A stretch of DNA of 64,000 nt from assembly GCF_022829585.1 (NCBI RefSeq), contig NZ_JAKSYC010000272.1:1-64000 (forward strand). The letters are read 5' to 3'. The notes below the pieces were generated by a model, which was given only the letters and a program-made list of their open reading frames with translations, was not told the origin of the DNA and ran no database searches. A program made the position numbers and the translations under genes. Every line of letters starts with the position of its first letter. The first letter of the stretch is position 1. Below are positions 9,106 through 20,160 of this stretch, piece after piece. This stretch comes from Methylobacterium sp. J-026 (GTDB taxonomy: Bacteria; Pseudomonadota; Alphaproteobacteria; Rhizobiales; Beijerinckiaceae).

Positions 9106-9756
9106 TCAGAGGATGGCGAGGTCGTTCTCGACGATGGCGACGCCCGGGCAGCCCCAGGCCGTGACGGCCGCGAGCCGGCGCTCGCCCTCGGTATGGACGC
9201 TGCCCGTCAGCCGGACCCGGTCGCCCTCCACATCGACTCCGACGCGCTTGGGATCGAAGAACCAGGAGCGCCCCAGGGCGCTGTGGATCCCTTCGGCGAT
9301 GTGATTGGCGTTCGCGCGCGGCTTGATCGTGATCCCGTTCGAGAGGCCGACGACGCCGAGCAGCGACCGGACGTCGAGAGCCGCGGCGTCCTTCTGGAAG
9401 TTCCAGTCCACGGCCCCGTTCAGGGTGACCCAGCCGTCCTGGACCTGCGCCGTGATCGTGTCCGGAAGGATCGCGGCATCCCAGTCCAGGCGGTTGACGA
9501 CGGCGGCCGCGATGTCCGCGTCGGTGCGGCGATGATCGAAGGGGAGGTCCACCCCGATCTCCCCGGCGATGGCCTTGACCCCGTTCACGCGGCGGGCGGC
9601 GGCCTCGGCGGCGTGCTTCTGCGCGAAGCTGGTGACGGCGCCGGTCAGCGTGACGATGCCGTCCTTTGCGCTCGCCCCGAGGGCCGTCTCGGTCACGCTC
9701 GGATCCCAGGCCAGCTCGGCCAGCACGTCGTGCGTCAGTTTCTCGTCGGGGCTCAT
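9106..9756 (-). CDS. Triple-BON-domain protein 1
   Basis: A 216-residue soluble protein without a signal peptide. Three BON domains follow each other (about 5-70, 78-145 and 152-216), each with the pattern of a helix, a V-x-DG-x-VTLxG strand turn, and a second helix ending in GV. It is close in length and sequence to the proteins at 13280-13927 and 21445-22095, so the three are paralogues. BON domains bind phospholipid or other surfaces in OsmY-type stress proteins; this cytoplasmic form has no known target. A FixK-like box (9914-9927) lies 158 bases upstream. Confidence 0.85.
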   Translation of the reverse strand: MSPDEKLTHDVLAELAWDPSVTETALGASAKDGIVTLTGAVTSFAQKHAAEAAARRVNGVKAIAGEIGVDLPFDHRRTDADIAAAVVNRLDWDAAILPDTITAQVQDGWVTLNGAVDWNFQKDAAALDVRSLLGVVGLSNGITIKPRANANHIAEGIHSALGRSWFFDPKRVGVDVEGDRVRLTGSVHTEGERRLAAVTAWGCPGVAIVENDLAIL

Positions 9757-9913
9757 GATGGCTCGCCTTCGTCGGTGCGATCCCGGCGGCGGATGGGCCG
9801 ACGGATCCTGTCGACAGCAAGCTAGCGTATCGAACAAATACATACGCCAATCAAATTTGATATTTCACTATGCACGATCGGATGATGAAATATTGCAACA
9901 TCAGCGGCAAGCT

Positions 9914-9927
9914 TTGATTCAGATCAA
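9914..9927 (-). promoter_or_regulatory. Perfect FNR/FixK-type box upstream of BON gene 1
   Basis: The sequence TTGATTCAGATCAA is an exact TTGAT-N4-ATCAA site. It sits in an AT-rich stretch of the 9757-10028 gap, with the next minus-strand gene (BON protein 1) starting at 9756. The site is symmetric; it is assigned to the minus-strand gene because no plus-strand gene starts nearby. Confidence 0.65.
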
Positions 9928-10028
9928 AGGGCAGTGACCGCAATCGGTCGATACATGGCGATTGATGTCCGTCCCGGCGCATCCGGCCTCCTGTCGGGAT
10001 CGGACCGCGGATGGCCGCCAGGGCCGTA

Positions 10029-10958
10029 TCATTGGTTGACGGCGCGGACGTCATCGGCGTCCGCCATCAGGGGCTGGAGCTTGTGGCTGAGCGCGCGGAT
10101 GCTGTCGGTGATGTGGCTCAGCACCACCCGGATCCGCGGCGTGTCGCGGTTGTCCTTGTGGACGAGCAACAGGATGTCGGCGCTCGGGGGTTCGGTCGGA
10201 ACATTCAGCCGGATCAGCCGGGACTCTTCGTCGCCGCGGAACCGCGCGAGGCAGGCCAGCCCGCCGCCATTGGCAGATGCCAGAACGGCGGCCTCGTGGC
10301 TGCTCGTCTGCAGCACCACCTGGGCGCGGGGGGCCATCTCGGTCAGCCAGGCCGACTGCGTCATCTCCTGGCTGTCCTCCAACTGCGTGATCAGGTGGTG
10401 GTCGGGGCACCCGTCGTCGAAGTCCGGCCCGCCGTGCGCCGCGAGATAGTCCGGCGCCGCGTAGAGACCGAAGGCGATGCCGCCGATGCGCCGCACGACG
10501 AGATCGTGCTGTTCCGGCTGGCGCATGCGGACGGAGATGTCCGCCTCGCGCATCGCCAGGCTCAGTTCCCGCGGGTTGGGGATGAGCTCGATCATGATAT
10601 CGGGATGCAGCGCATGGAGCCCGGCGAAGCTCGGCGCCAGCAGGTGCGCCGCCATCGTCTCGGCGCAGGTCACCCGCACCAGCCCGCGCAGGCGGGTATC
10701 GCGCCCGGTGACGTCCCTTTCCAGGGCCAGGGTCTCCGCCTCCAGACGCTCCGCCCGCTCGCGCACCTCCTCGCCGGCCAGCGTCGGCACGTAGCCCTCG
10801 GGGGTGCGGTTGAGCAGGCGGACCGCCAGGGTCGCCTCCAGGGTGTTGAGGCGCCGCCCGACCGTCGACTGCGAGACATGCAGCACCTTGGCGGCCGCCG
10901 ACAGGCTGCCGTGCCGCGCCAGGGCCAGGAAAAATCTCAGGTCATCCCAGTCTAGCAT
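10029..10958 (-). CDS. LysR-family transcriptional regulator
   Basis: A 309-residue LysR regulator. The winged HTH is at the N-terminus (LDWDDLRFFLALARHGSLSA, then HVSQSTVGRRLNTLE, about 2-40) and a periplasmic-binding-protein-like effector domain follows from about residue 90. ATG 10958 puts the HTH at residue 1; the longer frame to 11099 covers the divergent promoter. It is divergent from the OsmC gene (start 11119), the usual arrangement for a regulator and its target. The effector is not known. Confidence 0.85.
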   Translation of the reverse strand: MLDWDDLRFFLALARHGSLSAAAKVLHVSQSTVGRRLNTLEATLAVRLLNRTPEGYVPTLAGEEVRERAERLEAETLALERDVTGRDTRLRGLVRVTCAETMAAHLLAPSFAGLHALHPDIMIELIPNPRELSLAMREADISVRMRQPEQHDLVVRRIGGIAFGLYAAPDYLAAHGGPDFDDGCPDHHLITQLEDSQEMTQSAWLTEMAPRAQVVLQTSSHEAAVLASANGGGLACLARFRGDEESRLIRLNVPTEPPSADILLLVHKDNRDTPRIRVVLSHITDSIRALSHKLQPLMADADDVRAVNQ

Positions 10959-11118
10959 CCGCCGCGCCCCGCCATTTTTGAGCTTCCCTTCATCAAATTT
11001 GGTTGCCGACTCTCGCGAGTATAAGTCTAAACTACCGTTCGAGAGTTGCCTATCGATCAAATATTTCCGGCGGACGGAACGATCGCCATGGACAAGCAAT
11101 CAGGGGACGGCATTCAAT

Positions 11119-11676
11119 ATGGCTAAGCTGCCTCTTGCACCCGAGAACCGGGCGCCGTCCCCCGTCGACAAACGCGCGCTCGACGTCGTCGTGGCAAAGG
11201 CCAAGGCGGACCCGGCCGCCGTGCGGACCCTGCGGTGCCGGACGGTGGCACAGGGGCGGCTGCACCAGCTCAACTACATCCGGAACCTGCCGCCGCAGCA
11301 GGTGATGGAGGACGAGCCCGAGGGACTGCTCGGCGAGAGCGTAGCCCCGAACGCGTCCGAGGCCCTGCTCGCGGCCCTCGGGTCGTGCCTGTCCATCGGC
11401 ATCCACGCCAACGCCCTGGCGCAGGGCATCCCGATCCGGTCCCTCGAACTCAACGTCGAAGCCGACATCAACATGACGTCGGTCTGGGGCAGCGGCGATC
11501 TCCAGCCGAAGACCATCGGGTTTGAGACCATCCGGGTTGCCGTGACGATGGACGCCGATGCGTCGCGAAAGGCGCTGGCCGCGCTCATCAGGCATACGGT
11601 GCTGTGGTCGCCGGTGGCGAACACGCTCCACAACCCGGTCCATCTCGATGTCGCGCTCACGGCGGCCGTCGCCTAG
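11119..11676 (+). CDS. OsmC family protein
   Basis: A 185-residue OsmC/Ohr-like protein. The conserved peroxidatic Cys is in ALGSCLSIGIHANA (about 90-103). The second Cys position of classical OsmC appears as Ser in VLWSPVANTL, so this looks like the YhfA-type subgroup rather than a classical hydroperoxide reductase. It is cytoplasmic, with no signal peptide. Divergently placed from the LysR gene, which probably controls it. Bases 11677-11976 after it contain no gene I can support. Confidence 0.8.
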   Translation: MAKLPLAPENRAPSPVDKRALDVVVAKAKADPAAVRTLRCRTVAQGRLHQLNYIRNLPPQQVMEDEPEGLLGESVAPNASEALLAALGSCLSIGIHANALAQGIPIRSLELNVEADINMTSVWGSGDLQPKTIGFETIRVAVTMDADASRKALAALIRHTVLWSPVANTLHNPVHLDVALTAAVA

Positions 11677-11976
11677 CGCATACGCCGTCTCCGGAATCCG
11701 GTGGCCGCCGTCCGGGGCGATCCGGTCGGGCGGGGCCCAACATCGCGACGCCCTGACTGCGGGTGAAGACAGGGGACCGATCCCGTCATCACGCGGCCCC
11801 CAGTCCGGGCACGGCGCAAATCCGGGTGTCCGGTCGCCGGATTTGACTCCGTTCGTCGCCGCCGCAGGCACGTTGTCCCGATACGGAGCGGATGCGGGTC
11901 ACCGAATGGTGGCGGAGGCGCCGCGGTGCCGTCATCGGCGGAGCATGCGACCAGACCGAACCCGAAGGACAGGCCC

Positions 11977-12714
11977 ATGTCGACCCATTCACTGCCGGTC
12001 AGCCCAGGGATCCATCCGTATCGACCGCCCGCGTATCGGCCGGACGGCGTGGGCACGCTCCGTCGCGTCAGTTCGGCCACGGCCCTTCCGCTGGCGGAAC
12101 GCGACGCGCTGGAGCCGCTGAGCCGGCGGGTCGCCCTCGACCAGAAGCAGACCCTGTACGGTCAGGACGAGCCCGCCGCCTCGGTCTACAACGTCACGTC
12201 CGGCGCCCTTCGCCTGTACCGCATCCTCACCGACGGACGACGCCAGGTCACCGGATTCGCCTTCCCCGGGGACTTCCTCGGGCTCTCCATGCTCGACCGT
12301 TTCTCGGTCTCCGCCGACGCCCTCGGCCCGGTGACGGCCTGCCGCTTCGAGCGGCTGGCCTTCATGGACCTGCTGCGCGGGCAACCGGGCCTGATGATGC
12401 ACCTGCACGCGATCACCGGGCAGGAGTTGTCCCGGGCCAAGGACATGATGATGCTGCTCGGGCGGCGCACCGCGGAGGAGAGGATCGCCACCTTCCTGAC
12501 GGGCCTGCAGGCGCGCTACGTCCGGATCGGGCGGTCCGCGGTCACCCTCGAATTGCCGATGGGCCGCCTCGATATCGCCGACCATCTCGGCCTGACCATC
12601 GAGACGGTGAGCCGGACCCTGTCCCGCCTCGACCGGGACGGCGCCATCCTGATCGTGCCGGGCGGCGTGCGCCTCATCGATCAGGGCCGCCTCGACCGGC
12701 TGTCGGCACAGTGA
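11977..12714 (+). CDS. Crp/Fnr family regulator, FixK-like
   Basis: A 245-residue regulator. A cyclic-nucleotide-binding-fold domain (about 30-145) is followed by the dimerisation helix and a winged HTH with DIADHLGLTIETVSRTLSRL (about 203-222). The recognition helix carries E-x-x-S-R, as in FNR and FixK, which predicts binding to TTGAT-N4-ATCAA sites. The N-terminus has no cysteine cluster, so it is unlikely to carry the FNR Fe-S cluster; FixK-type proteins lack it. Start at ATG 11977 with AAGGA 7 bases upstream. Candidate target sites occur at 9914, 13094, 20903 and 21300. Confidence 0.85.
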   Translation: MSTHSLPVSPGIHPYRPPAYRPDGVGTLRRVSSATALPLAERDALEPLSRRVALDQKQTLYGQDEPAASVYNVTSGALRLYRILTDGRRQVTGFAFPGDFLGLSMLDRFSVSADALGPVTACRFERLAFMDLLRGQPGLMMHLHAITGQELSRAKDMMMLLGRRTAEERIATFLTGLQARYVRIGRSAVTLELPMGRLDIADHLGLTIETVSRTLSRLDRDGAILIVPGGVRLIDQGRLDRLSAQ

Positions 12715-12750
12715 TCCCCTCGGTCGCAGCGCGCCGGAGGCCGGGCCCGC

Positions 12751-13008
12751 TCACGGGGACGGCGGCCGGGCCGGCGGCCGCTTGATGTCGCGCCACCGGG
12801 ATATCGCGCCCGTCTCCGCGGGTCCTTGGGCGCTTCCCGCCGCGGCGGGATCCTCCGGTCGGATCTCGCTGGGCACGATGTCCCGCGCGGGCGGCATGTT
12901 CGGGCCGCTGGAACCGGCCTGAGGTCCGTCGGCGGGGGCCGCCCGAGCCATCGCGCCGACGAGGACCGCCCCGAGGGCGGCGAACGTGGTCGTCAGTGAT
13001 CTTGCCAT
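12751..13008 (-). CDS. Small secreted protein, unknown function
   Basis: An 85-residue protein: signal peptide MARSLTTTFAALGAVLVGAM with a cleavage-like ARAAPA, then a low-complexity Pro/Gly/Ala-rich tail. No cysteines and no family recognised. Start at ATG 13008, where the signal peptide begins; the frame upstream to 13128 has no secretion features. It is divergent from BON gene 2, and the FixK-like box at 13094 lies about 86 bases upstream of this start. Confidence 0.5.
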   Translation of the reverse strand: MARSLTTTFAALGAVLVGAMARAAPADGPQAGSSGPNMPPARDIVPSEIRPEDPAAAGSAQGPAETGAISRWRDIKRPPARPPSP

Positions 13009-13093
13009 CGCGGGTTCGTCCTTCCCGGGTCGTCGGCCGCGTTCGGCCGCCCCGGTGCGCGATGCAGCATGGGCGCGTGGCCGGTCCCGGACT

Positions 13094-13107
13094 TTGCGTT
13101 GGATCAA
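13094..13107. promoter_or_regulatory. Candidate FNR/FixK-type half-conserved box
   Basis: TTGCGTTGGATCAA keeps the right half (ATCAA) and TTG of the left half of TTGAT-N4-ATCAA. It lies in the divergent gap between the small secreted protein (start 13008) and BON gene 2 (start 13280). The same extended core, GGATCAAGGA, occurs upstream of BON gene 3. Confidence 0.4.
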
Positions 13108-13279
13108 GGATGGGGCCCGCCCGGTCATTAGGGTTCGGTGGCCAGGACGGACGGCCAGGACGCACGGCCCGAACCGAGGCCGCGACGGCCCCCCTCACCG
13201 TCCCGGCACACCGGACGCAGCCGATCCCCGAAGCCCCAGCGGCGACGGGGCGCCGTCCTCCTCGATCCAGGACCGCATC

Positions 13280-13927
13280 ATGACCATGGACAAGACTCTG
13301 CAGACCAACGTCATCGCCGAGCTCGGCTGGGAGCCGAGCGTCACCGCCGCGCATATCGGCGTCACCGCCAAGGACGGCATCGTCACCCTCACCGGCCACG
13401 TCCAGAACTACATGGAGAAATACGCCGCCGAGCGGGCCGCCGGCCGCGTCAAGGGCGTGCGCGCCGTCGCCGAGGAGATCGAGGTCCGCCTGCCGGACCA
13501 TGCCAGGCGGAACGACGACGAGATCGCGGTCGCCCTGCTGCAGCGCCTGGACTGGAACGTCTCGATTCCCGACGGGGCGGTCCAGGCCAAGGTCGAGAAG
13601 GGCTGGGTCACCCTCACCGGCACGGTCGACTGGCAGTACCAGAAGGAAGCGGCGCAGCACGACATCCGCGGGATGCTCGGCGTGGTCGGGATCTCCAACT
13701 GGATCGCGATCAAGGCCCGGCCCAGCGCGGTGAATATCGGCGCGGACATCACCAAGGCCCTGCACCGGAGCTGGTACGACCCGAAGACCATCGCGGTCAG
13801 CGCCGAGGGCGGCGTGGTCCATCTGAGCGGGACGGTGGACACCTGGTACGACCGGCAGATGGCCGGATGGACCGCCTGGGGCGCGCCCGGGGCCACCACG
13901 GTCGAGAACGACATCCGCGTCGTCTGA
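13280..13927 (+). CDS. Triple-BON-domain protein 2
   Basis: A 215-residue cytoplasmic protein with three BON domains (about 6-70, 78-145 and 152-215). It is aligned along its length with the proteins at 9106-9756 and 21445-22095: each opens with W-(D/E)P-x-V, has (T/S)AKDGIVTLTG or a close variant, and closes with a GAPGATTVENDI-like end. ATG 13280 is favoured by AGGA 6-9 bases upstream. It heads a plus-strand series with the genes at 14053, 14769 and 15410. Role unknown; BON proteins are linked to osmotic and envelope stress. Confidence 0.85.
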   Translation: MTMDKTLQTNVIAELGWEPSVTAAHIGVTAKDGIVTLTGHVQNYMEKYAAERAAGRVKGVRAVAEEIEVRLPDHARRNDDEIAVALLQRLDWNVSIPDGAVQAKVEKGWVTLTGTVDWQYQKEAAQHDIRGMLGVVGISNWIAIKARPSAVNIGADITKALHRSWYDPKTIAVSAEGGVVHLSGTVDTWYDRQMAGWTAWGAPGATTVENDIRVV

Positions 13928-13937
13928 TACCGGGCCT

Positions 13938-13968
13938 CACCGATCCCCGCCAGGGGTCGGGATCGGTG
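13938..13968. terminator. Hairpin after BON gene 2
   Basis: A 10-base arm (13938-13947, CACCGATCCC) pairs exactly with 13959-13968 across an 11-base loop, starting 10 bases after the stop of BON gene 2. No T-run follows, so it may attenuate rather than end transcription into 14053. Confidence 0.45.
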
Positions 13969-14052
13969 GGGCTGAGCCAGCCGCGCACCGCGACCTACCG
14001 GGCGGTCCGAGCCGATCGGCCCGGTACGGCCTCCCTCAGGAGCCCCAACGTG

Positions 14053-14772
14053 ATGATGCACGCCCGGATACACGGCCACGACCGGACCACCCTCGCCCTG
14101 ATCTTCAACCACCCGACCAGCGAGAACCTGGAATGGCGGGAGGTCGTGGCCTTCGTCGACAGGATCGGGACCAGCGAGGAAAAGCCGGACGGGAACTGGA
14201 GCCTGAGCCTCGGCGGGCGGGCGTGGACCTTCCCCCAGCCGCCGCACAAGGACATGGATCCCCGGGAGGTCGAACGGCTGAGGCACCTGATGGAGGAGGC
14301 CGGCCTGTCGGCGCATTCCACGGAATTGATGGCGCCCGGCCCGGCCTCGGCCGAGAACGACGCCCTGATCGTGGTCGATCATCACGAGGCGCGGATCTAT
14401 CGCCTCGACCCCGAGACCGTGGGCAAGACGGCCGAGACCACGCTCCGGCCCTACGATCCCCACGGCTACATCCACCACCTCACCCACAAGGAAGGCGGGA
14501 CCTACCCCGGCCAGCGCGCCCCGGAGAACATGGCCTTCTACGACGGGATCGTCGCGTCGGTCCGGGATGCGCCGCGCATCGCCATCGTCGGCCACGGCAC
14601 CGGCACCGGCAAGAGCAGCGCCATGTCGGTCCTGTCGCGCCGCCTCGGCGAGCACCATCACGCGACGCAGGGCCGCGTCGTGGCGACCGCGAATGTCGAC
14701 CTCTCGGCGGCGACCGACGGACAGTTGCTGGCGCTGGGGCGCACGATGCTGAACCGGGACGCAGGGTCATGA
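14053..14772 (+). CDS. Possible baeRF-type (eRF1-like) protein
   Basis: A 239-residue soluble protein. The middle part, with IVVDHHEARIYRLD (about 109-122), and the C-terminal half, with RIAIVGHGTGTGKSSAMSVL (about 178-197), recall bacterial homologues of archaeo-eukaryotic release factor domains, which hold a strand with D-x-x-x-ARIY and a final G-x-G-rich helix turn. The GTGTGKSS stretch resembles a P-loop but lacks a clear Walker B, so I do not call an ATPase. Two ATGs begin it (14053, 14056). Its stop overlaps the next start (ATGA). Family call is tentative. Confidence 0.5.
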   Translation: MMHARIHGHDRTTLALIFNHPTSENLEWREVVAFVDRIGTSEEKPDGNWSLSLGGRAWTFPQPPHKDMDPREVERLRHLMEEAGLSAHSTELMAPGPASAENDALIVVDHHEARIYRLDPETVGKTAETTLRPYDPHGYIHHLTHKEGGTYPGQRAPENMAFYDGIVASVRDAPRIAIVGHGTGTGKSSAMSVLSRRLGEHHHATQGRVVATANVDLSAATDGQLLALGRTMLNRDAGS

Positions 14773-15377
14773 CCGCAGGCGTCTCCACCGCCCCCGAGGG
14801 CGCCCTGACGCTGGCGGAGGCCAGCGCGGTCGTCGCGCAAGCCATCGCGGAGGCCCGTCGCCTCGGGCTCGCCGTGAGCGTCGCCGTCTGCGGCGGCCAG
14901 GGCCGCCTCGTCGCCTTCGCGAAGATGGACGGCGCGGGCTGCATGACCGCGCGCGGGGCCATCGGGAAGGCCGTGGCCTCGGCGCTCTCGGGCGAGCCGA
15001 GCGAGGTCCTGCGCGCGCCCGGGGAGCCCGTCTGGAGCTCCTTCGTCGAGGCCGAAGGGACAGCGGCCTTCCACGAACGCGGCGGCGTGCCCTTGAGACG
15101 GGACGGCGCCCTGATCGGGGCCGTCGGCGTCTTCGGGGAGGCATCCCGGGACCAGGATCTCGCCTGCGCGACCGCCGGCAGCGGCGCCCTGCGGTCCACC
15201 GCGCCTGCGCCGGAAGGGCGGGGTCACACCGCCGTCACGGAGCGCCCCGTCGTCACGAACGACGCCCGCGGGATCGGCGGCCCCGAACCGGACCACGGGG
15301 CCGCCGGCGTCGCGGCGGGTCGCCCGGCCGATCCTCACAACGGGGCACGGCTCGAGCCCGTCCTCATCCGAACGTAG
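14769..15377 (+). CDS. GlcG/HbpS-type heme-binding-like protein
   Basis: A 202-residue protein. Residues about 10-145 match the GlcG/HbpS fold (formerly DUF336): LTLAEASAVVAQAIAEARRL at the start, a Gly-rich turn with FAKMDGAG, then GGVPLRRDGALIGAVGVFG near the end of the domain. Some members bind heme; the ligand here is unknown. The last 55 residues are a Pro/Gly/Ala-rich tail unlike the family and may be disordered. The ATG overlaps the stop of the preceding gene, so the two are coupled. No signal peptide. Confidence 0.75.
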   Translation: MTAGVSTAPEGALTLAEASAVVAQAIAEARRLGLAVSVAVCGGQGRLVAFAKMDGAGCMTARGAIGKAVASALSGEPSEVLRAPGEPVWSSFVEAEGTAAFHERGGVPLRRDGALIGAVGVFGEASRDQDLACATAGSGALRSTAPAPEGRGHTAVTERPVVTNDARGIGGPEPDHGAAGVAAGRPADPHNGARLEPVLIRT

Positions 15378-15409
15378 CCCGCGATCACGCCAGGTGAGGA
15401 AAGTCTCCG

Positions 15410-16270
15410 ATGTTCTTGCGCTGCCTGCTCGTCCCGACCGCCCCGGGTCTCGACCCGACCCGTCGGCTGGAGGCCGCCCTTCGTCTCAGCCGGCGCCTCC
15501 ATGCCCATATCGGCGTGCGTTTCATCGCGCCCGGTCTGGACCATATGCTCGCCGGCTTCGCGAGCCTCGCCCCCCTCGACGGTGCGAGCCTCGAGGCCGT
15601 CCAACAGGGCGTGCGCGAGGCGGCGGCCGACGGCAAGGCGGCTCTGCAGGCGTGGTGCGCGCGGGCGGAGGTGCCGTTCAATGGGAAGTCCGAGCGCCTC
15701 GACGCCACCTTCGTGACCTGGGCCGAGCTCAGCGGCGAGGTCGAACCCCTCCTGACGCTGGCCGGGCGCGTCAACGACCTGGTCATCGTCGACCGGCCCG
15801 ATCCGAAGCTGCCCTTCACCGGCCGTGCGCTCGACACCGCGCTGTTCTCGGTCGGGCGGCCGACGCTGATGGTCGGCGAGACCGTCCCGTACGACCTGCT
15901 GAACCATGTCGTGATCGCCTGGAACGGCAGCTTGGAGGCGACGCGCTTGATCGGCCAGTCCATCGACCTGCTGCACGAGGCCACGCGCGTCACGGTCGTG
16001 CATGCCAGGACCGAACGCTCCGACGAGGCGCGGGCCGCGGACCTGTGCGGGTACCTGAGCTGGCACGGGGTCGTGGCCGAGGCCGCCAGTCTGGCGATCG
16101 AGGACGGAGCCCCGGTCGGCGCCGCGATCCTGGCCGAGGCCGAGCGACGGGGCGCCTCCATGCTCGCCCTGGGCGCCTACACCCACAGCCGCGTACGCGA
16201 ATTCCTGCTCGGCGGCGTCACCCGGCACGTCGTCGAGAACGCGGGCATGCCCGTGCTGATGGCCCACTGA
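15410..16270 (+). CDS. Universal stress protein, tandem-domain type
   Basis: A 286-residue protein made of two UspA-like halves. The C-terminal half is the better conserved: HVVIAWNGSLEATRLI (about 164-179) and the nucleotide-binding end GAYTHSRVREFLLGGVTRHV (about 256-275). The N-terminal half is degenerate. Such tandem USPs bind ATP and are induced by starvation, low oxygen or respiratory block in many proteobacteria. It follows the 14769 gene by 32 bases on the same strand and may be the last member of the BON gene 2 operon. Confidence 0.88.
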   Translation: MFLRCLLVPTAPGLDPTRRLEAALRLSRRLHAHIGVRFIAPGLDHMLAGFASLAPLDGASLEAVQQGVREAAADGKAALQAWCARAEVPFNGKSERLDATFVTWAELSGEVEPLLTLAGRVNDLVIVDRPDPKLPFTGRALDTALFSVGRPTLMVGETVPYDLLNHVVIAWNGSLEATRLIGQSIDLLHEATRVTVVHARTERSDEARAADLCGYLSWHGVVAEAASLAIEDGAPVGAAILAEAERRGASMLALGAYTHSRVREFLLGGVTRHVVENAGMPVLMAH

Positions 16271-16336
16271 CGCGGAGAGACGGCGCGGCTCTTCGACCGC
16301 TGCCCGATCGCTCGAACGAGGCCGCGACCGTTCCGG

Positions 16337-16702
16337 TTACCGGTTTCGTCCCTCCGGTTGACCGGGGGCATCGCCGGACCCGCGCGCCGCCGCCAAGGTC
16401 CCGTCCGCGATCCGGTCCCGGACGTGGTCCGGCTCTCGCCGGATCGCCACGGCGAGGTGGCCGAGCGCCCGCCGCATGCCGCTCATCCGGTCGACGAGGT
16501 CGAGGATCAGGACGATCCCTTCGGCGTTCACGCCGAAATCCCGGTCCAGGTCCTGGATGAGTTGCGCCCGGCCGAGGTCGATCTCGCGGAACGTCCAGCG
16601 TCCCTCGGTCTCTCCGGGGATGAGCCAGCCGGTCTCGACCCAGGCGAGCAGAGCCTCGGTCTCGACCCCGGCGCGGGCCAGGAACTCACGCATCTCCATC
16701 AT
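16337..16702 (-). CDS. cbpM: CbpM-type chaperone modulator
   Basis: A 121-residue MerR-HTH-like protein. The family hallmarks are an N-terminal segment [12 protein letters not shown] and a C-terminal helix with [20 protein letters not shown] (about 67-86), the part that binds the J-domain of CbpA and blocks its use of DnaK. Its ATG overlaps the cbpA stop (ATGA), the standard cbpA-cbpM arrangement. It is the last gene of the dnaK-grpE-cbpA-cbpM unit. An upstream extension to 16750 is possible but runs inside cbpA. Confidence 0.8.
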   Translation of the reverse strand: MMEMREFLARAGVETEALLAWVETGWLIPGETEGRWTFREIDLGRAQLIQDLDRDFGVNAEGIVLILDLVDRMSGMRRALGHLAVAIRREPDHVRDRIADGTLAAARGSGDAPGQPEGRNR

Positions 16703-17607
16703 CGCACGTCCTCGCTTTGGCGGGTCTCGGGACGCTCCGCGCTCCCCCATCGGGAGACGAAGTCCTGCAGTTCCGCATCCGGCTCGGCCGGCAGGGTCAG
16801 CCGCAGCGTGACGTACGCGTCGCCAGGGGCGCCGCCGCTACGGACCATGCCCTTGCCCTTCAGGCGGAGCACGGCGCCGGCGTTGGTCCACTTGGGAACC
16901 GTCATGGAAACCGGACCGGACGGCATCAGCACGCTGACCCTGCCGCCGAGGACCGCGTCGCGGAGCGAGAGCGGCAGCGCGACATGGATGTCCTCGCCCT
17001 CCAGCTTGAACACCGGGTGGGGACGGACCTCGATCGCGATCAGGGCGTCGCCGGGCGGCCCTTTTCCGATGCCGGGCTCGCCCTTGCCGCGCAGGCGCAG
17101 CGTCAGCCCCGTCCGCGTCCCGGGCGGGATCGTGACGTCGAGGGCTGGACCGTCCGGGAGCGTCAGCGTGCGCGTCCCGCCGTTGAACGCCTCCAGGAAA
17201 TCGAGATCCAGCCGATACCGGGCGTCGGCACCTGCTCGATTGGGGTCGGCGCGGCCAGCGCGGCCGAACATCTGCGCGAAGATGTCCTCGCCGTCGAAAT
17301 CCCCGAAGCCCGCATCGCCGCCATACGGATGGGCGCCTTCGCGCTCGGCCTGCGCGCGGTAATACGGCTGCCGCGGCCGCTCCGCGCCGGACGCGTCGAT
17401 CTCGCCACGGTCGAACTGGGCGCGCTTGGCGGGATCGTTCAGCAGATCGTAGGCGGTTGCGACCGTCTTGAAGGCCGCCTCGGCTTGTGCATTGCCCGGG
17501 TTCAGGTCGGGATGCAGCTTCTTGGCGAGCTTGCGATAGGCCTTGCGCAAGGCCGCCTCGGAGACGTCCCGCGTCACGCCGAGGATCTTGTACGGATCGT
17601 CGCTCAC
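16699..17607 (-). CDS. cbpA: CbpA-type J-domain co-chaperone
   Basis: A 302-residue DnaJ-family protein. The J-domain is at 4-70 with the HPD motif in [10 protein letters not shown]; a Gly/Phe-rich linker follows (about 90-130), then the C-terminal substrate-binding barrels ([15 protein letters not shown] and later segments). There is no zinc-finger CxxCxGxG block, so it is CbpA-like rather than DnaJ. The start is GTG 17607 with GGAGG 8 bases upstream. It lies 47 bases after grpE on the same strand, so it probably serves the DnaK encoded here. Confidence 0.9.
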   Translation of the reverse strand: MSDDPYKILGVTRDVSEAALRKAYRKLAKKLHPDLNPGNAQAEAAFKTVATAYDLLNDPAKRAQFDRGEIDASGAERPRQPYYRAQAEREGAHPYGGDAGFGDFDGEDIFAQMFGRAGRADPNRAGADARYRLDLDFLEAFNGGTRTLTLPDGPALDVTIPPGTRTGLTLRLRGKGEPGIGKGPPGDALIAIEVRPHPVFKLEGEDIHVALPLSLRDAVLGGRVSVLMPSGPVSMTVPKWTNAGAVLRLKGKGMVRSGGAPGDAYVTLRLTLPAEPDAELQDFVSRWGSAERPETRQSEDVR

Positions 17608-17654
17608 TGCGGAGTCCTCCGGCTCGGGATGATCTCTGGACCGACCCAGGCCTG

Positions 17655-18196
17655 TCAGCCCGGCGTGCCGCCGCCGGATCGCACCTTGGCGACACTCACC
17701 CGGGCCGGTCTGAGGAGCCGGTCATGGAGGGTGAAGCCGTCCTCCATGACGTCGAGGACGATCCCCGGCGGGTGGATCGCATCCTCGATCTCGCGCATCG
17801 CCTCATGGGCCTTCGGATCGAAGGGCATCCCGAGGGCCGGGATCCGCTGGATGCCGAAGCGTTCGAGGGTGCCGGTCAGCATCCGCTCGGTCGCCCCGAC
17901 GCCTTCGAGCAGGGACGCGTGGGCCGCCGGACCGACGCCCTGGCCGCTCATGGCCGCCGCGACCGCCCGGCCGAGGTTGTCGACGACCGGAAGAAGCGCG
18001 CCCGCGAGACCCTGGACGGCGAATTTCTTCGCCTCCTCGACACGCCGCTCGCCCCGCCGCCGGACGTTCTCGGACTCGGCGAGCGCCCGCATCAGGCGAT
18101 CCTGCAGGGATGCGTTCTCGGCCTGGAGGGCCGCGAGATCCGCGGCCTCCGAAGCGGGCGACATGGCCTCGGTCGGGGGCTCCGCGATCGGGCCGG

Positions 18197-18200
<4 letters not shown>
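17655..18200 (-). CDS. grpE: Nucleotide exchange factor GrpE
   Basis: A 181-residue GrpE. The long N-terminal helix holds [20 protein letters not shown] (about 34-53), and the beta-wing end includes [20 protein letters not shown] (about 141-160), where GrpE normally has PGTVVEVLQKGY-like residues. It releases ADP from DnaK. Its start overlaps the dnaK stop (ATGA), so the two are translationally coupled. The sequence is divergent from housekeeping GrpE, consistent with a dedicated second copy, but the genome's other copy is outside the window. Confidence 0.85.
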
Positions 18201-20083
<1,883 letters not shown>

Positions 20084-20160
20084 GGTGGTCTCCGCAGTGT
20101 CTGTGGTCAGGGATGCCGGTGCCGGCGCGTTTCGGCATGGGCGTCGAAGGTCTCGAAGGG

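Noticed and set aside
11046..11060. TTGCC-N5-ATCAA in the LysR/OsmC gap as a FixK box
   Set aside because: The spacer is five bases, one too many for the symmetric site, and the left half is poor.
14053..14772. P-loop ATPase call for the GTGTGKSS stretch
   Set aside because: No Walker B or other nucleotide-site features follow, and the context suits an eRF1-like fold better.
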